Assembly: GCA_038114465.1 (NCBI GenBank)
Contig: JAYNQW010000003.1
Location: forward strand, 203,342-267,341
Direction of reading: 5' to 3'
DNA length: 64,000 bases
DNA from: CALINB01 sp938045325
Lineage (GTDB): Bacteria; Pseudomonadota; Alphaproteobacteria; Rhodospirillales; CALINB01
The notes under the pieces were generated by a model. The model was not told the origin of the DNA and did no database searches. It was given only the letters and a program-made list of their open reading frames with translations. The position numbers and the translations under genes are program-made. Positions 26,992-35,859 of the stretch are shown here, in pieces; the first letter of the stretch is position 1; each line of letters opens with the position of its first letter.

Positions 26992-28041
26992 GTGGATAGG
27001 ACCGAAAAACGGGCCCAATGGCATTCGATTGCACATACCTCAATGGCCGCCAAGAACGCCAAGTCCACAACGGGGCAACAAACGCATATGGAACAAATCC
27101 TGCGTTCGGCCTTGGATCATCATGCGGCCGGTCAATTGGCCGAAGCCGAAGAATTGTACCGCCAAGCGTTACAGGCCGACCCCCATCATCCTGCTGCATT
27201 ACATTTTCTCGGCATGGCCGTGCAAGAGCTCGGCGAGGTGGATATCGCGGCTGAATTGATTTCGGCCGCTATCACTTTACAGCCGGGTTATATCGATGCG
27301 CATTGTAATCTCGGCGGCGTTTATTTGGATCTCAACCAGCTGGATGATGCCGTTAAAAGTTTTGAAGAGGCCATCGCCCTTAATCCCGATTTGGCAGAAG
27401 CACATATCAACCTCGGCATTGTGCTGGAAGAACTGGGCCGCTTGGACGAGGCGGCCACATCGCATCAGAAAGCGCTGGCGCTCGCGCCCGATAATGCCGA
27501 AGCCCATTTTAATCTCGGTAATGTATTACGCGCCCTGAAGCAGCCCCGGGAGGCCGTTTCATGCTATCAAGCCGCCCTGCACTACGCACCTGATTTTACC
27601 GAAGCGCATATTAATTTGGGGCTCGCGCTGCACAGTCTCAAACAATATGGCGAGGCTGCCGCCCATCACCGGCAGGCCTTGGCCGTCGCACCGGATTTCT
27701 TCGAAGCTCACCTCAATCTCGGTATGTCGTTAAAAGCACTGGAGCAGTTCGATGAGGCGATAGACTGTTATCAAACGGCCTTATCCCTGTATCCAGAAAG
27801 TGCTGAAGCACACTTCAACCTTGGCAATGCTTTTCAGGAAAATAACGACTTAAAAGCCGCCATCGAAAGCTACACAAAAGCGCTCGAAATCAATCCCGAT
27901 TATCGTGAGGCGAAAAGCGCAATGGGCTCTGCACTCATTCGCGCCGGCCGGCACGAAGACGGCTTGAAATTTCAGAATGCGGGTGCCGGCGTGATCCGTT
28001 TCGACATAGACTCCGGTGTTAACATTCATGCCGGGAAATAA
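26992..28041 (+). CDS. Tetratricopeptide-repeat protein
   Basis: 349 residues made of about eight tandem 34-residue TPR units between residues 25 and 320, each with the A/LG..AEAH.NLG pattern. Repeats in this gene are so regular that DNA of neighbouring units is also similar. The GTG chosen has AGGGG nine bases upstream; the Met 17 codons later is an alternative. Such proteins are scaffolds; the next gene, a prolyl-4-hydroxylase-like protein, begins two bases after its stop, and TPR plus hydroxylase pairs are common. Confidence 0.85.
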   Translation: MDRTEKRAQWHSIAHTSMAAKNAKSTTGQQTHMEQILRSALDHHAAGQLAEAEELYRQALQADPHHPAALHFLGMAVQELGEVDIAAELISAAITLQPGYIDAHCNLGGVYLDLNQLDDAVKSFEEAIALNPDLAEAHINLGIVLEELGRLDEAATSHQKALALAPDNAEAHFNLGNVLRALKQPREAVSCYQAALHYAPDFTEAHINLGLALHSLKQYGEAAAHHRQALAVAPDFFEAHLNLGMSLKALEQFDEAIDCYQTALSLYPESAEAHFNLGNAFQENNDLKAAIESYTKALEINPDYREAKSAMGSALIRAGRHEDGLKFQNAGAGVIRFDIDSGVNIHAGK

Positions 28042-28042
28042 A

Positions 28043-28654
28043 ATGAAACGCATTGAACTCACGAAGGCGAACAAAGGCGCAAACAAGACACCTGATTTTA
28101 TCGGCAGCTGGCTGATCGAACCGGAGAGTCTTTGCGATGATCTCATCGAATTTTTCGAGAGCAACGAAGACCTGCAATCGCCGGGCGAGTCCTACACCGG
28201 CCTCGATGAAGACATTAAAAAATCGACCGACATCACGGTCCTGCCGCGCGACCTCGAAAACCCCGGTTACGAGCCCGTCCGGCGATACATCGTTTGTTTA
28301 TATGATTGCTTCGCCGACTATGCCACCCAATGGCCGTTTCTTAAAAACTTCCCGCGGCTCGAAATGGGTTCGTTCAATATCCAGCGTTATTACGAAGGCG
28401 AGCATTTCAACGAACTACACACCGAACGGGACTCGCTCGGCAACCTGCACCGGCTGATGGCATGGATGACGTACCTCAACGATGTGCCCGGCGGCGGCGA
28501 AACCCATTTCGAATATTTCGGCTTGGACGTGAAACCGTAGAAAGGCAAAACCCTGATCTGGCCCGCCCAATGGACGCATGCCCATCAGGGCACCCCCGTC
28601 ACCCAAGGTACGAAATACGTCATTACCGGGTGGCTGCACTTCCCGCCGGCATAG
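28043..28654 (+). pseudogene. Prolyl-4-hydroxylase-like 2OG-Fe(II) oxygenase interrupted by an in-frame TAG
   Basis: The first 166 residues carry the start of a prolyl-4-hydroxylase fold (YEGEHFNELHTERD, MTYLNDVPGGGETHFEYFG). They stop at a TAG at 28538-28540. The same frame continues for 37 more residues (KGKTLIWPAQWTHAHQG, YVITGWLHFPPA) before a TAG at 28652-28654. These contain the distal iron His and the 2OG-binding basic residue, so the product that ends at the first stop would be inactive. The expected codon at the break is Glu (GAG), one base from TAG. Confidence 0.75.
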
Positions 28655-28671
28655 CGGATTACTATAGCGGG

Positions 28672-29116
28672 TTACTGCAGAACCGAAAGCGTCCGGCCCG
28701 GCTTCACGAAATAACAGCCTTGACCGTCCATAACCGAGTGATGGCTTGTGCCCGGTGTTGGCCAGCGGATGAACGACGGATTCATATCCATTTCCTGACT
28801 GACGGGCGTGGTTTGCGGCGTCAATTCCTTCTCGGCAATTTTGTTGACCGTCAGACGTTCATAGCGCACTTGGTACATCAACGCTTTCCAGGTTCGCGGG
28901 TGCGAATTTGCCGTCTGCATCTCATCGGGCGGCGCACTCGAGGGAATACTCATGGACAATATTGTTATCCGTCTCCAACACCCCCGCATGGTCGACTTCG
29001 CTTTTCGTATACCCGAGCAGCTTGTCGTTTTTCGCCACCGCCGTGATGTCATGCGCCGTGGGAAGCGTCGTTACCGTCGTTTCCGGAATTTCCCACTCCG
29101 TTAGCTGATTAAACAT
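28672..29116 (-). pseudogene. Conserved hypothetical gene, probably frameshifted
   Basis: On this strand the first 58 codons run in one frame (MFNQLTEWEIPETTV, then KNDKLLGYTKSEVDHAGV) and the rest in another (MYQVRYERLTVNKIAEKEL, FIRWPTPGTSHHSVMDGQGC, YFVKPGRT). The frames overlap between 28922 and 29052. The second part has a folded, cupin-like look (paired His, Gly-rich turn), so a single broken gene of about 150 residues fits better than two tiny overlapping genes. The neighbouring oxygenase gene is also broken. Confidence 0.45.
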
Positions 29117-29291
29117 TTCCCCGCCCCTCTATTGAGCAATCGCAACTATCAGTGAAACGATACACCAATGCGCGTTACAGGGTGAAGTCGTGGAAATTAA
29201 GCAGTAGCATAAAGGCCGCTAATATGATTTCAATGACACTCTCTCAAATTTTCTTAAAGTTCATAAAAAATGGCGGAAATACATAACAAAT

Positions 29292-29327
29292 TCGTATTTT
29301 CGAATATGTTTTCGCATGCTATAGTTT
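29292..29327 (+). promoter_or_regulatory. Candidate ArsR operator and promoter of the lip operon
   Basis: The palindrome ATTC-GTATTTTC-GAAT is at 29292-29307. A -10-like TATAGT lies at 29322-29327, so the operator overlaps where the -35 should be (TTTTCG with a 17-base spacer). The pattern matches the sites found before dsrE3C and soxX. The rest of the 29117-29409 gap is AT-rich and shows nothing else. Confidence 0.55.
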
Positions 29328-29409
29328 TTCAAATCCATAGGAATTCCGCCCGTCCTGGGAGGTGGTATGCCTAACAACAAGTGCCATCGATGGCATCAAA
29401 GGGGAAACC

Positions 29410-30468
29410 ATGGACGTCGATCTATTCATGGAATTATCGACACCGCCTCACGCGAAACGGGGTGCAGCAGAGACCATAGAAGATGGCATGGCGCTTGTGC
29501 GCGCTGCCGACACAGCCGATTTCGATACCGTGTGGCTTGCCGAACATCATTTCCTCGGTGATTACTGCTCATCCGCCGCACCAGAAATGCTGCTTGCCGC
29601 CATGGCGCGTGAAACAAACCGGATTAAACTCGGCTTTGGTATTATCCCTCTACCCATTCATGACACTGTGCGTGTCGCCGAACGACTTGCGACCCTTGAT
29701 CTAATTTCACAAGGTCGCATGATGTGGGGTGTCGGTCGTGGCGTTGCCATGACGGAGCTCGATGGTTTCGGTATTGATCCCGCTTCAAGTCGCCATGAAT
29801 TTCTTAATCGCCTTAAAGCACTTCAGGAAATTTTGAAAACCGGCGTTGTTAAACGCGATGGCCAGTCTTTTACATTACAGCCGATGCCAACTCCACGGTT
29901 AGGGACCGGATGGCTTGCCGCCGTCAGTCCGGAAAGTTTTGAATTAGCCGCCGAACTGGAACTCAATGTCATGTCTGGTCCATTTAAACCGTGGCCCATG
30001 GTAAAAGCTGATCTAGCACGGTATAGACGCTTGCGCCCTGAAGGCGCGACATCATTTACCCTCGCTGTTTATTGTGATGAAGATCATGAGACTGCACGAA
30101 AACGCGCTGCCGCAGGAATTATTTGGGTTTACGATAAAATACTCGAATTTTCCAAGCCTATCATGTCCCAACGAATCAAAGGATATGAGCATTACCGCAA
30201 TCTTGGCTGGATTGCCGGCTTGTTTAACAAAGTTTTGAATCTTTCCGTTTTGGAAACATTGGGCCTAGCCGTGGTTGGTGACCCCGATCACGTGCGTAAA
30301 AAATTGCAATCTCTTCAAGATAGCGGGCTCAACCGAGTAAGCCTGGTAATTGGAGGTGGTGATTTAACGGTCCAGGAAACGACTCGATGCGTCAAATTGT
30401 TGGCCAAAGATGTTCTCCCGGCTCTTGAAACTATGCCTGAAATCTCTGCCGAGGCAGTAACCGCATGA
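29410..30468 (+). CDS. LLM-class flavin-dependent monooxygenase, first gene of the lip operon
   Basis: 352 residues, luciferase-like fold: FDTVWLAEHHFLGDY, RIKLGFGIIPLPIHDTVRVAERLATLD, and RMMWGVGRGVAMTELDGFG. The frame is open 48 bases upstream but GGGG lies six bases before this ATG. Its stop overlaps the start of the diiron gene, which overlaps lipS1, so all belong to one operon with lipoate-assembly genes. LLM enzymes oxygenate small organic or sulfur compounds with reduced FMN; no link of this family to the lipoate pathway is known to me. Confidence 0.88.
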   Translation: MDVDLFMELSTPPHAKRGAAETIEDGMALVRAADTADFDTVWLAEHHFLGDYCSSAAPEMLLAAMARETNRIKLGFGIIPLPIHDTVRVAERLATLDLISQGRMMWGVGRGVAMTELDGFGIDPASSRHEFLNRLKALQEILKTGVVKRDGQSFTLQPMPTPRLGTGWLAAVSPESFELAAELELNVMSGPFKPWPMVKADLARYRRLRPEGATSFTLAVYCDEDHETARKRAAAGIIWVYDKILEFSKPIMSQRIKGYEHYRNLGWIAGLFNKVLNLSVLETLGLAVVGDPDHVRKKLQSLQDSGLNRVSLVIGGGDLTVQETTRCVKLLAKDVLPALETMPEISAEAVTA

Positions 30469-31364
30469 TGTCAAAATTAGACCGCCTCGGCGAACACGGT
30501 GCCGATTATAAAGACCCGCTTAGTGTGGTTGATTGGTCCGCGACTTCCCCATCCCTGCCTTGGCTGCCCCCTTCTCTTTTGAGTCTTGCCGGCTTGGATG
30601 CGCAAAAGAATATGTCCGCCGAAGCTTTAGCGCGGTTCAGCCAAATTGAATTTGCCAGGTTATGCGCTGCTGGCCTTTGGCTTGAAGGCTTGATGATCAG
30701 CCGCACCACCTCGGAAGGGTTTCCGGTGACCAACATCAATGAAGCCCGTGTGATGTTGCAAGAGGTTCGTGAAGAGTCAGGCCACGGCTTGTTGTTTCTA
30801 GAGATGATCGAACGCGCCGGACTATCAGGCGTTGAGCTGCTTGGGCCCAAACGTCTTCTCACCTGGATTTCGCATAAACTCTCACCAGCAAGCCCCGAAT
30901 TTTGGGCTCTTGTATTCATCGGTGAATCCGTAACCGATACCTTTACCGTAAAAGCACTGCAGCTATCTCAAAAACAAGGTAATGGAATTTGCCCCGTTGC
31001 CCATCAAGTCCTTTCCCTGCATCACCGCGATGAAGCGAGACACATTGCCGCTGCCAGAACATTACTTGGGGCGCGCGTTCAGAAAATGTCCCTTGTCCGT
31101 AAACAAATTTTCAATCAAGCTTTAAGGCATTTGTTGCCTCAGTTTCTCACGGCAACATTATACCCAACATCAGCAAGCCTCGAAGTTCTCGGTTTTTCCA
31201 GGCCATACCATATTGTTAAAGCCGTGCGAGCTTGCCCAGTAAGGCAACGTATCGTTGAGGCCTGCGCTGCCCCTGCACTGGAAGCCTTAGCCCGCATGGG
31301 TCTATACAAGCCTGACCGTTCCATTACGTCCCAAACAGGCAATACGACGGAGGCCACACAATGA
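30465..31364 (+). CDS. AurF-like diiron oxygenase
   Basis: 299 residues with the ligand pattern of AurF-type N-oxygenases: a Glu on an early helix (Glu62 or Glu74), Glu104-x2-His107 (EESGH), Glu154 (FIGESVTDTF), and His186-x3-Glu190-x2-His193 (HHRDEARH). The spacing of the last three equals that of AurF. Stop and start codons overlap with the LLM gene before it and lipS1 after it (ATGA). A soluble diiron enzyme needing O2 is implied; its substrate in a lipoate operon is unknown. Confidence 0.8.
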   Translation: MMSKLDRLGEHGADYKDPLSVVDWSATSPSLPWLPPSLLSLAGLDAQKNMSAEALARFSQIEFARLCAAGLWLEGLMISRTTSEGFPVTNINEARVMLQEVREESGHGLLFLEMIERAGLSGVELLGPKRLLTWISHKLSPASPEFWALVFIGESVTDTFTVKALQLSQKQGNGICPVAHQVLSLHHRDEARHIAAARTLLGARVQKMSLVRKQIFNQALRHLLPQFLTATLYPTSASLEVLGFSRPYHIVKAVRACPVRQRIVEACAAPALEALARMGLYKPDRSITSQTGNTTEATQ

Positions 31365-32398
31365 GCTGGCTGAGCGATATTCAACAGATTGAAGAATTCG
31401 AAGACTGCGAATTTGATGCTTCCCTTGTACATGCTTTTGAGCATTGCTCACAAAATGCACTAACAAGACCAATCCGCTTTTCAACACCAACGTTTAAAGA
31501 ATTTGAAAGTGATGAGCTTAAGGGTTGCTCGAAAAATAGCTTCCCCGCCTTTTCAATCACTGGCAGTGCGTGCGCACTCATGTGTGATCACTGTCAGGCC
31601 AACATCTTGAAGCCCATGATCCCAGCTCACACACCAGAAATTCTCGATCAAAAAGTTCGTGATCTTATTTTGCTTCAAGACTTGCAAGGCTTTTTGCTCT
31701 CAAGCGGTTCCAACCGGCAAAACGAAATTCCCTATGAACGATTTTATCCCGTCATTGAAAAATTAAAGCGGGATTTTCCCCATCTCAAGGTTGCGATCCA
31801 CACGGCTCTTCTTGATGAGCCCCGCGCAAAAATGATGGAAAGCGCTGGTGTCGACACCGCAATGATGGATGTGATTGGTTCTGAAGAAACCATTCGGGAT
31901 GTCTATCACTTAAACCGGCCCGTTGAGCATTTTGAACAAACGCTAGCCGCATTATGCACAACAACCATGGAAGTGGTTCCGCATATCGTTATTGGCTTGC
32001 ATTACGGCAAAATCCTTGGTGAGGCCAACGCTCTCGATATTATCGCCCGGCATAATATTCATGCTTTAGTCCTTGTTGTGGTTATGCCGTTTTATGCAAA
32101 AGATGGCACATTCGTGACACCCAAAACGATTGATGTCGGGAATATATTTTTAAAAGCCCGCAAACGATTAGCCGATAAACAAGTTCTGCTCGGCTGCGCC
32201 CGGCCGGCCGGCTTGCATAAACGCGTAACGGATGCCTATGCGGTCATGGCTGGCCTCGATGGCATCGCATTTCCGGCGGATGGATCGGTCGCCGTTGCCA
32301 ACACGATTGGCCGCCCCCATCACCAAGAGCACGCCTGCTGTTCCATCAAAGTAGGCGGCAGCCTTGAAACATCAATTTCTTCACCGTGTGCCGCATGA
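31361..32398 (+). CDS. lipS1: Radical SAM lipoyl synthase component LipS1
   Basis: 345 residues with the radical SAM triad Cys71, Cys75, Cys78 (CALMCDHC). With LipS2 it is expected to insert the two sulfur atoms into a protein-bound octanoyl chain, replacing LipA. The assignment rests on the motif together with the order lipS1-lipT-lipS2-slpl(AB), known from sulfur-oxidising bacteria with the sHdr system. Extra cysteines (Cys16, Cys29, Cys56) before the triad may hold the auxiliary cluster. Its ATG overlaps the end of the diiron gene, and the next gene overlaps its stop. Confidence 0.85.
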   Translation: MSWLSDIQQIEEFEDCEFDASLVHAFEHCSQNALTRPIRFSTPTFKEFESDELKGCSKNSFPAFSITGSACALMCDHCQANILKPMIPAHTPEILDQKVRDLILLQDLQGFLLSSGSNRQNEIPYERFYPVIEKLKRDFPHLKVAIHTALLDEPRAKMMESAGVDTAMMDVIGSEETIRDVYHLNRPVEHFEQTLAALCTTTMEVVPHIVIGLHYGKILGEANALDIIARHNIHALVLVVVMPFYAKDGTFVTPKTIDVGNIFLKARKRLADKQVLLGCARPAGLHKRVTDAYAVMAGLDGIAFPADGSVAVANTIGRPHHQEHACCSIKVGGSLETSISSPCAA

Positions 32399-33480
32399 CC
32401 AATCTTTTGACCATTGATGTTCTTGTCATTGGCCTCGGTCCAGCCGGAAGCCGGGCGGCTACTGCGGCGGCGGCGGCTGGCTGCTCCGTCCTTGCGATTG
32501 ATCGAAAACAAGAAGCCGGCTCACCTGTTCAATGCGCTGAATTTGTACCGGCGATGCTGGCGCAAGAACTAGATGACTTAGACCGAGTCACCCGACAACG
32601 CATTAGCCGCATGGTAACGTCTATTGAAACAAAAGGTGAAACACACGGAACTGATATCGAACCGGAATTTCCTGGCCGCATTATTGACCGGCAACAATTT
32701 GATGCGACGCTGGCAAAAATAGCGGAACGCTCAGGTGCTAAATGCCGCTTTGGGCTACAGCTCGAAGAAATCCTGCCCAATGGTATTGCCGTTTTGTCGG
32801 ATGGCAGTTCGGTCCAATCTAAGCTCATTATTGGCTGCGATGGGCCACGATCGCGGGTCGGACGGGCCGTCGGTCAAACGAATCTTGAACTGGTTGAAAC
32901 ACGTCAAATGACGGTGCCGCTGCTTAAACCGCATGACGCGACCGATATCTTTCTTAGCGACACCATTACCGGTGGATATGCCTGGTTATTTCCAAAAGGC
33001 AATATCGCAAATCTCGGCATCGGCGTGACACCTAAGGCTAAAATGCAATTAAAGCCCTTGTTAGAAGAACTACACCAAAATCTAGTTCGGGAAGGACGAG
33101 TCGGTTCTGAAATTTTAACTCATACTGGTGGGGCCATTCCAGTCGGCGGACTCCTCAATACATTTGCCTGGCTTTGGAAAACACCGGTACTCCTTGCCGG
33201 TGATGCCGCAGGCCTGACAAACCCCGTCACGGGTGCCGGTATCACATCTGCCGTCATTTCCGGCGGACTTGCCGGCCAAGCTGCAGCAGATTGGCTGCGA
33301 GGCGATGAGGACGCCCTCAATGAATACACGTCAGAACTCAGGGAATTATTTGGGTCTGCCTTAAATCGTGCGTTGCAGCGTCGCAAAGAAATCCTTGAGC
33401 AATTTACAAATAACAACACACCTTCTATGGCTGAATTACGACGTAGCTGGATTGCTTATCCTGAATATTGGGCCGCTTAA
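32395..33480 (+). CDS. lipT: FAD-dependent oxidoreductase LipT (geranylgeranyl-reductase-like)
   Basis: 361 residues. FAD-binding GLGPAGSRAATAAAAAGCSV, the second motif IIGCDGPRSRVGRAVG, and GDAAGLTNPVTGAGI place it in the geranylgeranyl-reductase family. In lipoate operons of sulfur oxidisers the LipT protein probably delivers electrons to LipS1/LipS2. A GTG nine bases upstream is open, but the chosen ATG overlaps the lipS1 stop (ATGA), the usual coupling in this operon. The LipT role is inferred from conserved gene order. Confidence 0.82.
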   Translation: MTNLLTIDVLVIGLGPAGSRAATAAAAAGCSVLAIDRKQEAGSPVQCAEFVPAMLAQELDDLDRVTRQRISRMVTSIETKGETHGTDIEPEFPGRIIDRQQFDATLAKIAERSGAKCRFGLQLEEILPNGIAVLSDGSSVQSKLIIGCDGPRSRVGRAVGQTNLELVETRQMTVPLLKPHDATDIFLSDTITGGYAWLFPKGNIANLGIGVTPKAKMQLKPLLEELHQNLVREGRVGSEILTHTGGAIPVGGLLNTFAWLWKTPVLLAGDAAGLTNPVTGAGITSAVISGGLAGQAAADWLRGDEDALNEYTSELRELFGSALNRALQRRKEILEQFTNNNTPSMAELRRSWIAYPEYWAA

Positions 33481-33505
33481 TGAATTCGATAATGGGGAGA
33501 CACTT

Positions 33506-34765
33506 GTGAGCTGTTTAAAACCTGAAAATAACGCGCCAGCGGATACCTCGCCCCATGGCCTCGATTTTAATCCCGTGGATGTTATGCAGCCCCGAAATCC
33601 GGGCCAGACACCCAAGGCTTATAAAAATGGCGGCCGGGTAAAATCAAATGATGTCGCACCAAAAGGCATGTATGTGCCGAATTACAATATTCTGACGCCG
33701 AACATGCGCTCGCCGGAGTATGTACAAATGTCGACGGCGGCGGCGATTACACTCGGGATTATGGGCGGCAAGATGTACCGATGCTCGTGTACGCGTTGTC
33801 TAAATTTACTGCTGACCTATCCCGAAGGTTGCCGCGCGAATTGTGCTTATTGCGGCCTCGCCCGCCATCGCGAGTCGGAACGCGACTATGCCGATCGTAA
33901 TTTCATTCGCGTCGATTGGCCTGCCGTACCAATCGATCAAGCGGTCGATATTGTCGCCGCCGATGGTGAGAACACACCATTTCATCGCATGTGCATCAGC
34001 ATGATCACCCATCCAAATTCAGATCAAGACACGGTTACCGTGTTGAAGAAATGGACCGACCGGATTGCACCGGAAACAGTACCCGTCTCGATCCTTTCCA
34101 ATCCGACAACCATGGAACGCGCCGATGTCGAACAGCTCCATGATCTTGGCGCTGATATTTTCACTGTGGCTCTCGATGCCGTCACCCCTGATATTTTCGA
34201 TCGCACTCGTGGCAGCGGTGTTCAATCGCCTCATAGTTGGAAAAAATATTGGGAAATTATGAACGATGCCCGTGACATTTTTGGTCACGACAAATTCGGC
34301 GCTCATATTATCATCGGCATGGGCGAAACCGAATATGAAGCCCTATCGCTTGTTCAACAACTCACAGACATTGGCGGGCAAAGCCACATGTTCTGCTTTT
34401 TCCCGGAAAAAGGCTCTCTCATGGATCACCTACCGGCAACGCCGCGCGATCAATGGCGCCGCGTGCAACTCGGGCGTTATTTGATCCATTTCTGCGGCCA
34501 GCGCATTGATCATATGACCTTTGACGAACAAGGCCGGGTGATCGATTTCGGCTTGCCGAAAAGCGAGGTCGACACCATTATTGACGCCGGCATCGCATTT
34601 CGCACATCGGGATGCCCCGGCAAGTTTCGCGATGACGTCTCGGCTTGCGACAGACCCTATGGTGATTCACCACCGAGCGATATTGCCAGCTATCCCTTCC
34701 AGCCCAATAAAAAAGATATTCGAAAATTTCGGCGCCAACTCGGTATGCCGAAACATACGAATTAA
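33506..34765 (+). CDS. lipS2: Radical SAM lipoyl synthase component LipS2
   Basis: 419 residues. The radical SAM triad is Cys109, Cys113, Cys116 (CRANCAYC); Cys93, Cys95 and Cys98 (CSCTRC) can ligate the auxiliary cluster. The frame is open back into lipT, but GTG at 33506 has GGGGAG seven bases before it. LipS2 works with LipS1 to complete sulfur insertion at C6 and C8. The C-terminus carries further cysteines (SGCPGKFRDDVSACDRP). lipT ends 25 bases upstream and slpl(AB) starts 14 bases downstream. Confidence 0.85.
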   Translation: MSCLKPENNAPADTSPHGLDFNPVDVMQPRNPGQTPKAYKNGGRVKSNDVAPKGMYVPNYNILTPNMRSPEYVQMSTAAAITLGIMGGKMYRCSCTRCLNLLLTYPEGCRANCAYCGLARHRESERDYADRNFIRVDWPAVPIDQAVDIVAADGENTPFHRMCISMITHPNSDQDTVTVLKKWTDRIAPETVPVSILSNPTTMERADVEQLHDLGADIFTVALDAVTPDIFDRTRGSGVQSPHSWKKYWEIMNDARDIFGHDKFGAHIIIGMGETEYEALSLVQQLTDIGGQSHMFCFFPEKGSLMDHLPATPRDQWRRVQLGRYLIHFCGQRIDHMTFDEQGRVIDFGLPKSEVDTIIDAGIAFRTSGCPGKFRDDVSACDRPYGDSPPSDIASYPFQPNKKDIRKFRRQLGMPKHTN

Positions 34766-34779
34766 TTTGGAGTGCTTGG

Positions 34780-35859
34780 GTGACATCCAAATTTCGCGTT
34801 ATTGATACAGGATTGCGAAACGGACGCTTTAACATCGCGTTTGATAAGGCGATGATTGAATGTCATCAGAATGGCGATATCCCTGACACGATTCGATTTC
34901 TTCGCTTCCCCCCAACGGCACTAATCGGACGACATCAGGTGCTCAGCCGGGAAATCAATCTTGATACCTGCAGGCAAAGGAAAATTGGCGTTGCACGGCG
35001 GATAACCGGTGGCGGCGCCATCTATTTCGATGAAAAACAATTAGGATGGGAATTGGTTTTTCACCGCCATTCCCTGGGCATCAGTGATCTTGGTGAACTA
35101 GCAAAAAATATTTGCGAAGCCGCAGCACTCGGCCTTCGTCAACTCGGTATCAATGCCCAATTCCGGCCGCGCAACGATATAGAAGTCGACGGACGTAAAT
35201 TATGCGGCACTGGCGGTTTTTTCGACGGCAACACCCTGTTTTACCAAGGCACCCTTCTGATCGACCTCAATCCCGATGACATGTTCTCGGCAATTAAAGT
35301 TCCCCGGGCGAAGCTGGAAAAACGCAACCTTGAAACAGGCCATCAGCGTGTCGTCACGCTACGAGAAATTCTTGGTGATAAAACACCTGATATCACAACC
35401 CTTCAATCGTGTTTACTCGACGGATTTAAAAAAGGCCTCAACATTGAATGCACACCTGGGAACGTTACCAATATCGAAGAGCAACGTGCCCGCGAATATT
35501 GCAGCAAAGAAATCGGTACAGATTCCTTTGTCGCGGAAATTGATGAGGCTGAAGATCAAGAAAAAATACTGGAAGGCAGCCATACCGGTGCCGGCGGCAC
35601 GATAACGGCACAGCTACGATTGAATGGCAAGCTGCGTGACCGTATTCAAGATATTGTTTTTTCAGGTGATTTCTTTGTCACGCCAACAAGGATTTTATTC
35701 GATCTAGAAGCATACTTGCGGGGCACCCCCCTCACGGAGATTGATCAGGCAGTCATGAAATTTTTTAATGAAACTTCGGCAGAAGTATTGAGCGCAAAAC
35801 CGGAGGATTTTTGTGCCGCACTTGATGCTGCCGTTACGTCTAAGACCGCAACGGCTTAA
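34780..35859 (+). CDS. Fused lipoate/octanoate-protein ligase sLpl(AB)
   Basis: 359 residues. The LplA part (1-245) has RRITGGGAIYFD, RPRNDIEVDGRKLCGTGGF, and KVPRAKLEKRN with the conserved Lys. The LplB-like accessory part (about 265-345: GGTITAQLRLNGKLRDRIQDI, then FSGDFFVTP) is fused in the same chain. sLpl(AB) loads octanoate or lipoate on the lipoyl-like carrier LbpA. Start is GTG with GGAG eight bases upstream. Its end overlaps the stop of the convergent spermidine-synthase-like gene by four bases. Confidence 0.85.
   Translation: MTSKFRVIDTGLRNGRFNIAFDKAMIECHQNGDIPDTIRFLRFPPTALIGRHQVLSREINLDTCRQRKIGVARRITGGGAIYFDEKQLGWELVFHRHSLGISDLGELAKNICEAAALGLRQLGINAQFRPRNDIEVDGRKLCGTGGFFDGNTLFYQGTLLIDLNPDDMFSAIKVPRAKLEKRNLETGHQRVVTLREILGDKTPDITTLQSCLLDGFKKGLNIECTPGNVTNIEEQRAREYCSKEIGTDSFVAEIDEAEDQEKILEGSHTGAGGTITAQLRLNGKLRDRIQDIVFSGDFFVTPTRILFDLEAYLRGTPLTEIDQAVMKFFNETSAEVLSAKPEDFCAALDAAVTSKTATA

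Noticed and set aside
26992..28041. Regular DNA repeats in the TPR gene as a CRISPR array or satellite
   Set aside because: The period follows the 34-residue TPR unit and the sequence is coding throughout; no spacers are present.
28043..28654. The in-frame TAG as a pyrrolysine codon
   Set aside because: No pylTSBCD genes are visible and the family expects a Glu at this site, so simple nonsense mutation is more likely.
33368..33505. Upstream start for lipS2 inside lipT
   Set aside because: That segment is a shadow of lipT; GTG at 33506 has GGGGAG at a proper distance.
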